From: Syngnathus acus | Lineage: Eukaryota; Chordata; Actinopteri; Syngnathiformes; Syngnathidae | Length of the DNA: 64,000 nt | Assembly: GCF_901709675.1 (NCBI RefSeq) | Contig: NC_051089.1 | Location: 14,375,976 to 14,439,975 of the forward strand | Reading direction: 5' to 3' | Shown here: piece after piece, positions 1 to 10,076 of the stretch | Layout of the letters: each line of letters starts with the position of its first letter | Position numbering within the stretch: position 1 is the stretch's first letter | Notes under the pieces: model-generated | Told to the model about the DNA's origin: nothing | Seen by the model: only the letters and a program-made list of their open reading frames with translations | Databases searched by the model: none | Translations under genes and position numbers: made by a program

Positions 1-1777
1 GCACATGTGATGTCATTTTCAGCGGACAGCAAGTGGAAAAAAAAAAAAAGTATGAATTGTACATGGGAAACTAATGAAGTTATCAAATTAATAATAGAAA
101 CAATATTAACTTTTTATTGCTCAATAATATCTTCAAGATTTTTTTCAGACTTGGAGTTATCCTGTTTACATTATTCAAGGTTAGAAGTCCTTCATGAGAA
201 AAATGAAATGTTTCGGGACCTTGCTGGGGGCTGTCAGTCGCACAGAGCTATCAGGAAGACGTAAACATCAAGAAAAGGATGCATGCCAAGGGCTACATTA
301 GTGGAATAAATAAACTCGTGTGTATGGTTGAATTATGCTCCTGAGTGCTCCATGCTATAAGAACTCATTATAAAGATGCAAAACATTATAATAGTATATA
401 CTGAATAATCAAGTAGACAAGAATATAGAGCAGACTTGAGGGGTGAAAAAAAAGGAAACAGTAGCGAAAATATAGTATTAAAAAGCAACACAAGAGCAAA
501 AATTGAGAGTGAGTAAATGTGTAAGCAGCCAAACAGAAATGTAGCCTCCATGACATTGTGTGCGACACTATGTTGTGACACCCCCCTCCACGCATACACA
601 CACACCTTAGAGAACAAACACACTCTCTGTCAGCCCAGATGACTATCATTACCCAGCTAAATACATCTGGCCTTGGGAGCAGGACACACTCCCATGGCTT
701 CCCTCTGTGATGATGAGATTTTTTTTTTCCACAAACCTTTTTCACGCTCTACCTCCTGCCTATTACTCCCCCACCCCTATGCATGCACACACAAATACAT
801 GGCACACAGACAGACAGAAATAAAGGTGGACAGCTCGGCGTAGTGTTCCCCCTCTTCTGAAGGCTAATTATTTCAGCAGACCCAAAAACAATATTCTCTG
901 CTGAACACACTCATGGAAATGCACTTGTGCTAGCTCGCTCTTTTTACTACCTTTATATTGATTGTTTTCTTTGACAGTCTATCTCTCTGAGTGTCTGCTC
1001 CACAGTTTAGTGCCCCATACATCACCACTTATGGATTTAAAAAATTGCTGCAGGCAACGAGACAGATGTGTGCAACAAAAAAAAAAAACATTTTGCCTGC
1101 ACGACTTCTAATGACACAATGAAATGACACCCGCTATTCAGGGACAAGCATTTAAATTATATACCTAGTAGACATTGACACGGATATAATTCTAACCCTT
1201 TTACTCAACCTAGTTTTACTGCGTTTCAGTATTTCATGTCGTATGTGAAGAGAATTAAAAATATAGCATGGATACAGGACATAGAATGGGCAATTCTGAA
1301 AGAGCACTACGTCTCATAACTGGTCAACGAGATGGAGGTAAATCACATGCCCCAGCCACCACTGTATTCAACAATTTCAATCTTGTGTGATTAGATGTAG
1401 TACTTTAGGTATGAATTATATTTCTAAAGAAATTTTAAAAAGATTAACAAACGAATGAACCAGATTCAAGAAATATAAAAAAACAAAATACATAATTCAT
1501 GGAAAAGAGGAGACGAGACAAAAAAGGGAATAAAAACAACATCCTAGCCTAGGAGTGAGCGGGACGGCTGTTGAGGTCATGAGAAGTGACTGGGAGGTCA
1601 ACTTTGTGAAATATTTTTGTGCATTCATTGCAACGCTCCCAGTGTGAAGACCAAAGAACCATTGTTATTGAGGACACTATAGTATGGTAGGACACTCGCC
1701 TACCAACTTGCAGTATCAATGCAAACTTTTGGAAAAGAAACACCTTGAGCATTTATGTGGGAATAAAAGTGATCGCA
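1..1777. other. Non-coding flank, no gene seen
   Basis: A/T-rich sequence with short homopolymers. Reading frames are short and lack coding character or splice-consistent partners. Confidence 0.6.
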
Positions 1778-1990
1778 GACTGGACATTTAAGACTTTTGA
1801 CTGACAGAGAATTTACAATGATTTGTTTTTTGTTTTCTTTTTGAAGGGCCCAATTTATTTTCTTGAATTGTTCAAATTTTGAGACTGGACATTCAAGACT
1901 TTTGCCTGACAGAGAAATTACAATGACTTGTATTTTTTTATTTTTTTATTTAAAGGCCCAATTTAGTATTTACTTGAATTGTTCACATTT
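1778..1990. repeat. Tandem duplication, unit about 105 bp, two diverged copies
   Basis: Copy 1 (1778-1882) and copy 2 (1883-about 1990) both begin GACTGGACATT, share GACAGAGAA and TTACAATGA, a T-rich middle, GGCCCAATTTA and CTTGAATTGTTCA. The second copy runs into AATAAAG at about 2022. Confidence 0.8.
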
Positions 1991-3369
1991 AGTTGTGCTA
2001 TTGTTGTTGGTGACATATTGTCAATAAAGCGCTCTTGTTAAATCCTCTGATGTGCTCATTTCTGGTCAAAGCCCACTACTACATTTATTATTCTGTGTAT
2101 ACTGGCTGATTCCATTTTTAACAGTATGAACGCAACATATCGAACCATGTTGTGGTGTCGCTTAAGACACTGGCATGGCAAAAGAGCGAGGGGGGGGCCT
2201 TAGGGAAATGGTGGCGGTGAGAAGGGGTTAGATTGTGAATTATTCATGACAGCAGTGTCGTCTGGCCCTCTTCAGATGGATTCATTATAGGGGCTGGCCA
2301 GGAAATAGAAGAACTGTCAAGAAAAAACATCAGCGACACAGTGGATAATAGCATAATAGCAAGTGAACGCTGTGTATATACTGTGTGTGTGCGTACGTGT
2401 GTGTGTGTGTTTGTGTGACACCAGCTCCTGCCCTGAGCAGTCGTGGAGAGGTGACCCTGCCTCGGTAATAATGTGCTGAGGATTACAATTTGATGGAACC
2501 AAGCCACAAGGGTTCTCTCTGCCCGCTCAAATGACAGCTTGTTGCTGCTGGGACTGTACAAGGCCTACATGATACACACGCACACACACGCACCTCTCCT
2601 CCTCGTTCTACGGACAAAACGTGTTTCAAGAAATACAAAGCAGAATCGAGAGAATTAATTTGATGAGTGATTAGAATGAAGATAATCTCAATGTGTAAAA
2701 CGAACACAAACGCAAAAGAGCTCGAAAAAGTGATCATCAAGCCAATCAGTGATCATCCATCAATGGAAAGTTTTTGATTATAGTGGTATGTGCTGCCTTG
2801 GGTAAAGCTTTGTGGGCCAACAAATGCACATCCACAATACACACATCTGAAACTACTCTAAGTCACGATTGCACTTCCCTTGGTCTAAAAGTGCCAGAAG
2901 CTTCTGCAAATGAATATTTCACCTCCTCTTCAATTACAAAGGTGTTAATCTCACTTGTGCAAATAGAAGCAATCCCCCTGTCTCTCTACTGCTGTAGTAA
3001 ACACGTCTAATTAATTAGAGAAATGTGATAGTGGCATTGAGGTTTGTAACGCGCAGGAATGAGAACAGTCAATCAGACAAGCTCAGAACAGAGATGTTCA
3101 TTGATTGGCTCAATGGAAAAGCCATCCAATTTCTCCTCTAAACATTCACATAAATTAAATGTTCATCCTTAAACACAGAGATTCCATTCAAATTCATTCA
3201 AAGTAACAGAATTGTATCCCATACCCTGTGTAAATAAAGCCTTTAGGGGCTGGACTAATGCGTTCTGATGAGCTGTTGGTGATGTTACATATTTACGGAT
3301 TTCTGTAAACCTGAAGTCAACGGCTTCAACACTTTTGACAGTAAAAAGTGTGTCGTCATTTTCATAAAG
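1991..3369. other. Non-coding flank, no gene seen
   Basis: Contains short TG/CA repeats near 2380-2415 and 2575-2595. Open frames across them are low-complexity. Confidence 0.55.
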
Positions 3370-3484
3370 TACCGTTTTTTTCCATGTATAATGCGCCCCC
3401 ATGTATAATACGTACCCTAAAAATGGCATGTCGATGCTGGAAAAAAGCCTGTACCCATGTATAATACGCACCCAAATTTTGACT

Positions 3485-3745
3485 TTTTTTATTTTTTTTT
3501 TTTTTAAAGTCCCAATGATCGTCACACGCATCTGGGTGTGGTGAAATTTGTCCTCTGCATTTGACCCATCCCCGTGTGATTTTGATCCATCCCTTGGGGG
3601 AGAGGGGAGCAGTGAGCAGCAGCGGCGCCGTGCTCGGGAATCATTTGGTGATCTAACCCCCCAATTCCAACCCTTAATGCTGAGTGCCAAGCAGGGAGGC
3701 AATGGGTCCCATTTTTATAGTCTTTGGTATGACCCGGCCGGGTTA
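3485..3745 (-). mobile_element. 5'-truncated SINE fragment inside the TIR element
   Basis: Read on the minus strand it runs from ACCAAAGACTATAAAAATGG through GCTGCTCACTGCTCCCCTC and GTCAAATGCAGAGGACAAA to CAATCATTGGGACTTT-like sequence and a poly-A tail. This is a 3' SINE body I recognise as common in teleosts. The tRNA-like head is missing. Confidence 0.65.
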
Positions 3746-3948
3746 CTTAAGTCCGTAAACGTAAAATTATTTCAGAAAAAAGATCCTCTTTGGGAACAAC
3801 CGGATGTTATTCTGCCGGTCAGTATCACTGCGCATGCAGTAGCAAACTCGATAGCGAAGAAATATGTGAGACTCTCAACGGGATCACCAATATTTGAGTG
3901 ATGTTCCAGTTATTTATCACAATTAGTTTACCAAGTCTGTGTTTTGAG

Positions 3949-4016
3949 TTCCTCCAATAAACCCTGGTCCAAGCTGCACTTGGTCGCCCCGCTCCTTTCC
4001 ACACTCCATCCGTGAC
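3949..4016 (+). mobile_element. LTR 3'-end fragment inside the TIR element
   Basis: AATAAACCCTGGTCCAAGCT through CCGTGACA matches, with few differences, the 3' end of the solo LTR at 51422-51836. Confidence 0.7.
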
Positions 4017-4159
4017 AAGATTTTCTTCAAAAATTGTTGTACCATGATTTTCTTCTTCTTCAAAAAAAAAAAAAATTGTACCCATGTATAATGCGCACCC
4101 CAGATTTTAGGACAATAAATTAGTTAAATTTTGCGCATTATACATGGAAAAAAACGGTA

Positions 4160-4834
4160 CCTTCAACATGTGTTGTGTTTTTCATCCAAATGACAATTAA
4201 TCACAATGTGTTTGGTTTACATCCAAGCATGGAAGGCAACCACCATCTGGGGGGGAAAAGAAAACGAGTTGTCTGGCACCCTGAACGTGTGAGTCAAGGG
4301 AACATTGAAGGCAGAAGGCCTGGTGAATAGCAGTAAACTTACACTCATGATTGGGTTCATACCAAGGAGACAAGCCCTTAAGCCCTTGTAATCAGTAAAG
4401 AAACAGACAAGGCCTGCTTGTTTTTACCTTCTTAAGCCTTGGTGGAGTTTGGGCCCCATTTCAAGTCATGGAGTAAGAGCTGCCAAATGGCAGAGGACAT
4501 CAAAGTATTTTGCTGTTAGCCTTCTTGCCTACTCACATCAATGTCGCAGGGATTAGCATTAGCATAATTGAGGTTTATGTACAGACTCTTAGCGCAAGAC
4601 CTTGATGGATCACTATTCTGCAATGGTAATGTATGCTGTGTAATGTGGATTCTGAACCCATTGTACTGAGGACTAAAAAAACGTATTATACTGAATCACG
4701 TATGTGTATACAAACAAGCAACTACTTTATTACTCTACATTATACTCAGTCTCAGTAAAGCCACATTGACAGACTTACATTGGATTTTGTTAGGAAATGC
4801 AGAAATGCAATTGCATCTTATGGTAACACGCTTC
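4160..4834. other. Non-coding flank, no gene seen
   Basis: No long frame, no recognised repeat. Confidence 0.55.
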
Positions 4835-4963
4835 CCAAGGAATGCATTCTTTAGATGCATCTCAACAGCTCTTGATGTAACTTCATTCATTATTTCTTCC
4901 TAAGCAATGTACTCTTTAGATGCATCTCAACATCTCTTGATGTAACTTCATTAATTATTTCTG
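4835..4963. repeat. Tandem duplication, unit about 64 bp, two copies
   Basis: 4835-4898 and 4899-4963 share CTTTAGATGCATCTCAACA, CTCTTGATGTAACTTCATT and ATTATTTCT with about 8 differences. Confidence 0.85.
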
Positions 4964-5017
4964 CATATGGGTGTAACAAAAGGAAATAGATGTCCAACAT
5001 GAATTTTCATTATTCCA

Positions 5018-5160
5018 GGGTGGCATGGTGCCACACTGGCGCTGTCACTGTTCACAATTCAGAAGTAAAGGGTTTGATTCCAGATCCAGCCTTCCTGTGT
5101 GGAGGTTTGCATGGTCTCCCCGTGCCTCCGTGGGTTTCTCCCGGGTACTCAGCTCAGCCT
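5018..5160 (+). mobile_element. Decayed V-SINE-like fragment (5' half)
   Basis: Has a degenerate B box (GGTTTGATTCC), CTGTGTGGAGGTTTGCATGG and TCTCCCCGTGCCTCCGTGGG, matching the head and central domain of the SINE at 9710-10060. The 3' half is absent. Confidence 0.7.
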
Positions 5161-7706
5161 TTGGCAGGCCACGCACCCATATACTAAAAAGCCTCATCTG
5201 AAACAGCGTTCGAAAATATACATAATACACTTTATGTACATGTGTTTTCATTGGCTATTCAAAAAATATATAGGAAAATGACAACAGTCGAGAACCACTG
5301 CATTATATGGGTTCGGTTTATGGATTATACTGCTTTTCTCATCGGATTTAATGCAATGTGAAATTATTTCAATAAAAATTCATGGGGATTGCTTGGAAAA
5401 TGTAATATTTTAACATAGTGAGTAATTTATTTCAAATGTTTGATTTAATTTCCAAATTAAATTCTTTAAAATGTTGATCACATTTGGCTACAGCAGCATT
5501 GCTTTCAGCATTTTGGTTAGAATGGCAGAATGTTGTCCTTGTGCCAAGGCGGCTGTCAGTCTTATCGCCTCTCTCGGCTCGATGTGGTTCAGCTAGTGGA
5601 GGGTAATTGCGTGCTTAAAGTTCTAGATGAACTAATTAGCGCGTGCATGGAAAGCACAGCTCATTAGTGGGTGGGAGCGGGACTTTTGCTGGTATGGCTC
5701 TGAGGGCTCTCCTCCACATCTTAGCACAGAGAGAGGGCTGTTTCATGAGACTTTAATAAATGTGTCTCAAAGAGGATAGATGTAAAATGTAATGAGAAAT
5801 AGATAAGGAGGGATAAACAACACATCAAATTAAGCAACAGTATTTTATACAAAAGGTCCACAAAATCCCAAAGGTGATCCGACGAACATTTTATATGCCA
5901 AAAATGACCTTTGCAGATCACCACAAGTTAAACTGATGAGGAGAAATCATATCTGCATTAAAAAAAAAAGTAAAACGGTATTAGGCCTCAACCAAGACTG
6001 TTGCAATTATAAACAAGGATCCAAAGTGATAATGGCTCATTATATATGTATATCCTTTTACACAAAATAACCACTGATACTGTTCACAATATGTTCCCTT
6101 GCTAGCAAATTGCGAAAGTTTACCTTGAAGGATTGTGGTCCACAGTAGCTAATAGATCATATGCCCTCATGTCACAATCCATCATATTTATGACTCTACC
6201 CGTGCCACTGTGGGAGGGCACCGTTAATCTGGATGGATGACTGCAATCACTGCCAGTCGGGGACTACAATATGAGCCTATCTCTCCTGCTTCCTCCTCCA
6301 TCTTGATGCCCTTTAATAGCCACTTAATGTGGCTGACAAATTTACAAGGCATTTTAAAATGACCTCGTCAGCCAGTCGGCAAAGGGTAGGAAAAGGGAGT
6401 GAGAGGACGAAAGAGAGGGGTGGGGGGAAGCTTGTGTCCAATCTCATTTTCTAACTCCAGACCAGTGCGATAAACATGCTAGATTTATAAGAGAAGTGGA
6501 GGATCGTGTGTGTACGTGTATATACGTGTGTGTGTGTGTGTGTGTTTGAGAGAGATAGAGGAAGATAGAAAAGAGTGTCCAGTACAAATACTTCACCCTG
6601 AATACCTGTCAGCTTGAGTCACGACATCAGAGAATTCCAGCAATTGAACACATCTAACTAATTGGTGGCTGCCTGCCACCCTGTCTTACTCTTTAACTGC
6701 TCTCTCTATCTCTATCTCTCCCACACATTTTTTTCACACTCCCCCTCTTTCCCATGCATTTGTTTGCCACATCCCGCCCGCCCTTCATTCTGTCATATTT
6801 TTCATCCCACTCTCTTTTTTAACGGCACATTTATGGATGTGTGACTTAACGCCGGCTATCAAAGTTATCACTGTAATTACTACATCAGTAATTAGGATGA
6901 ATGAACACATCCTGACGATTGCCACTGGAAGCAAATCATCCACAATTCTCTCTTGGTGAAATGTCCTCCCCTGATTTAGCATTTAGTTTACTCTCTCAAG
7001 TCCTCCGACAGCCAATCAAGTGCAAATTCTCTACCCAGCTCTTGTCGTGTCATTAATTAAGCTCCCGAAGCACCTAATGATTAAGATAACACAGCAATCT
7101 AGAGGCAAATAGCCTCTTTCCTCGCTGCTCTTCCTACAGATTTCGATTATAGCACCCTTGAGGTGTTACTCAATCTTGATGAAATGCGCACGATTGACAA
7201 ATCACTTACATTGACCTGGAGCTTATTAGCTTGCTGCATATTCATGGCTTGGGTATTCAAGGGCGGGGTGTTTTCTAATCAAAGTCACAGAAAGTGATGA
7301 GGGGAGTGTGGGAGCTCTGTTTCAGCACGGTGGCCCTGCTACCCCAGCCGCCATGTCCCCCATCACTGTAAATAACATAAATCTTTCATTGGATTGAGCT
7401 CACATTTGGGTGGATGCAGCTGGTAGGAATGTGTGTGGCTGCTTCAAGGGGCCTTGGACAAATGGAGGTACCACATGGTCAGACCAGATGTTCTGTTTTC
7501 ATATGTGCATAGCTCATCAAAAACCAACAAGCGCCGATGCCACTGTTGGACCCCTGCAATGCTCTGGGGTCAGAAAGCCCATCTGCTTCCTTCCTGACAG
7601 GCCCAGTGCATTGTGGGTCCTAGCTATTTCCAATCCCTATGCTGGTGAGAGGAGCATTTGGTTGGTGAATAAACAACCTGTACATCAAAGTTTCAGATAA
7701 GCATGT
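5161..7706. other. Non-coding flank; (TG)n at about 6510-6545; possible conserved element at about 6845-7260
   Basis: No coding gene seen. The stretch 6845-7260 is free of recognised repeats and dense in TAATTA/ATTA motifs. Confidence 0.45.
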
Positions 7707-7717
7707 ATTATTATTAT

Positions 7718-7752
<35 letters not shown>

Positions 7753-7768
7753 ATTATTATTATTATTA

Positions 7769-7814
<46 letters not shown>
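7707..7814. repeat. Compound trinucleotide microsatellite (TTA)n(TAG)n(TTA)n
   Basis: About 108 bp of TTA, TAG and ATT units with one GTT interruption. Apparent poly-Ile/Thr/Asn frames across it are artefacts. Confidence 0.95.
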
Positions 7815-9693
7815 CACCACATTGGCGGTGTAAAACAAAACATCACCCTCCATCCTGTAGATGTCAGTAATGAGTTAATGACTCCCATTTTAAGCAAGCT
7901 TTTTTTCAACACAGGTCCATCTGGTGCATCTCTGCCCCACTGAATAATTGAGATAACATCGTCCCCAAGAATTTTAAAATGTATAAACTCCAACAAGCTC
8001 ACTGATTTTTTTTTATTTTCATGTCACACCTGCGTATGATATCCATATTTTGTCTTTTGAAAGTGTCAACAAACTCCCTCCTGCAATCAGCTTTCTCTTT
8101 CAAGCAGTGACAAACAACAGCAACATCTTTAAAGTGTGAGCCGCTAACAGCAAGCTTCTCTGAAGCGCAACTATGAATTATTGACACTCCTCTAACCTCC
8201 TTGTAAACACAACTAATGCCGCAGCAAAAAAAAGGAGATATGAATTGGTCCAAAAAAGGAGGGCGGAATTACTAATTTATCTAGCTACATATGAGGAGTT
8301 CAAGCCCTTTGCAGTTTTTTTTCCCACAGAAAATGATTATATGAATGATTTATATAATTGCAATAATATCTCATTCTCTTTAAACTGTGGATCTTTGATA
8401 GACACACAGTCTGTCAAAGTCAAAACTGTAAGTAAAACCAGCAAGATTTATCAGTCTAGTTTGGTGACAAAAGCACAACACATATTAATAAAAGGGTTGT
8501 GTGCGCAGTATTGCATGTTAACAGCCAGCCTGTATTCCTTGTGTACAAAGATGGCATTTAGCGTGAACATTCACTCGTCAATCCTTGCCAGAGCAATGTG
8601 GTCTGGGCTGACTCGGCTGCCAGCGCTGGTTGGCAGACAAATTCATTGGTGTGTGTCTTCCACCTACAGCTCGAACTCCCTCTGCTCACTATTCGTCTGC
8701 CTGATAGATGGACACCATGCTGGTTCAAAATCGCTTAGAGGTCAATGTCCTTTGAGTCCTTTAATGGTGAGGCTTGTACCTTTCCACATTGGAACTTCAG
8801 AGATTAGTTAGTTGACCTTTAGAATTAGGAGAAATTCCATTATTTATGAACTATACAATCATGTTTTATTTCACATTTTATTTTTTATTTCTAGCTCCCT
8901 TCAACCAAATTGTAACAAGCAGCTGTATGCAGATGACAGCAGTGTTTAGTCCCTACAAAGTTGTCTCTCTTTAGAAATGCATGTTTGACTGCACTTGCCT
9001 CAGTCATTTTACAGTCTGGTTGTGCATTGAGCGATCTGCCTCAGGCCATGACTAGAAAAAAAATGAATTGTACATTTTTGGAATAACGTTAGTGATCATC
9101 TAGTAGCGACTGGTCCAATAGTCAGGACTGTACTATTTTTTTTCCCAAATTCAAATCAAGATGCAGTTCCTGTCACCTATGACAGATTACTAATTATGAA
9201 GCAGAGCCTCAATGGGAAACAAAAACCTGCGCTATTAATCCTGGCCCAGCTTTTCCCATTATAACAGCTCCAGTGTTTAAACAATGCTGTTGTCTTCTTT
9301 GTGTTTGCTTATTTAGGAACAAATATTTGCCTTAGCGCACGGCTGCAGCTGCTGCTGTTGATGCAAACAGTCTCTCCCAGGAAGTGTTATTAATAGGATA
9401 ATTAGGTAAATGGTAATGAGTTGGATTATGCCTAATTATGACAAGATTTGTTTTGGCATTTTGTCTTTGTGAGAAGCAAGTGAAATGGTAAAGTCTACCT
9501 TGGAGTTCATTAAGATGATGTGCATGCACCTGAATGCAAGGGCTAGGCGACTGCAGGGGCAAGTGGGGGCAGTCGCAAAGCAGCCCATGTGCAGAGCATG
9601 TGCAGAACATGTATCTACAGTCCAGGGTTTGTCAGCTCACTTGCTTTAGGGTTCAGCTTCCCCATGACTGAATAGAAAAAGTGGTAGGGAAGG
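7815..9693. other. Non-coding flank; 188-codon frame at 8245-8811 not supported as a gene
   Basis: The frame has no recognisable domain and no convincing splice partners. The section 9180-9530 looks like possible conserved regulatory DNA, with several ATTA/TAAT motifs and no repeats. Confidence 0.4.
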
Positions 9694-9709
9694 TGCTTCA
9701 CGATTAAAT

Positions 9710-10060
9710 CCATCCATTTTCTGTACCGCTTAGTCCCCACGGGGGTCGCGGGCGTGCTGGAGCCTATCCCAGCCGTCATCGGGCAGTAGGCAGGGGACAC
9801 CCTGAACCGGTTGCCAGCCAATCGCAGGGTACACAGAGACAAACAACCATACGCACTCACACCTAGGGACAATTTGGAGTGCTCAATCGGCCTACCAAGC
9901 ATGTTTTTGGGATGTGGGAGGAAACCGGAGTGCCCGGAGAAAACCCACGCGGGCCCGGGGAGAACATGCAAACTCCACACAGGGAGGGCCGGAGGTGGAA
10001 TCGAACCCGCACCCTCCTAACTGTGAGGCGGACGTGCTACCCAGTGCGTCACCGAGCCGC
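9710..10060 (-). mobile_element. Full-length tRNA-derived SINE, V-SINE-like, with perfect 16-bp target duplication
   Basis: On the minus strand the head has an A-box-like TGACGCACTGG and a perfect B box GGTTCGATTCC (9997-10007). The central block TTTGCATGTTCTCC...CCGGTTTCCTCCCACA resembles the V-SINE domain of zebrafish DANA. It ends in AAAATGGATGG. It is flanked by TGCTTCACGATTAAAT at 9694-9709 and 10061-10076, identical over 16 bp. Confidence 0.92.
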
Positions 10061-10076
10061 TGCTTCACGATTAAAT

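Larger units (their letters stand above)
3370..4159. mobile_element. Non-autonomous DNA transposon (TA-flanked, 27-bp perfect terminal inverted repeats), composite
   Basis: The left end (3370-3396) starts TACCGTTTTTTTCCATG and the right end (4133-4159) is its exact reverse complement over 27 bp. Both termini are bounded by TA, as expected of a TA-targeting family. The motif CCATGTATAAT(G/A)CGC recurs inside both arms. The interior holds a SINE fragment and a fragment matching an LTR 3' end. No transposase frame was seen. Confidence 0.8.

Noticed and set aside
7620-7853. Open frame of poly-Ile/Thr on the minus strand
   Set aside because: It is a translated trinucleotide microsatellite.
8245-8811. 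188-codon plus-strand frame
   Set aside because: No recognisable domain, no splice-consistent partners and no homology I can recall; likely chance.
9997-10007. tRNA-like B box as a possible tRNA gene
   Set aside because: The head does not fold into a tRNA and is joined to a SINE body with target duplications.
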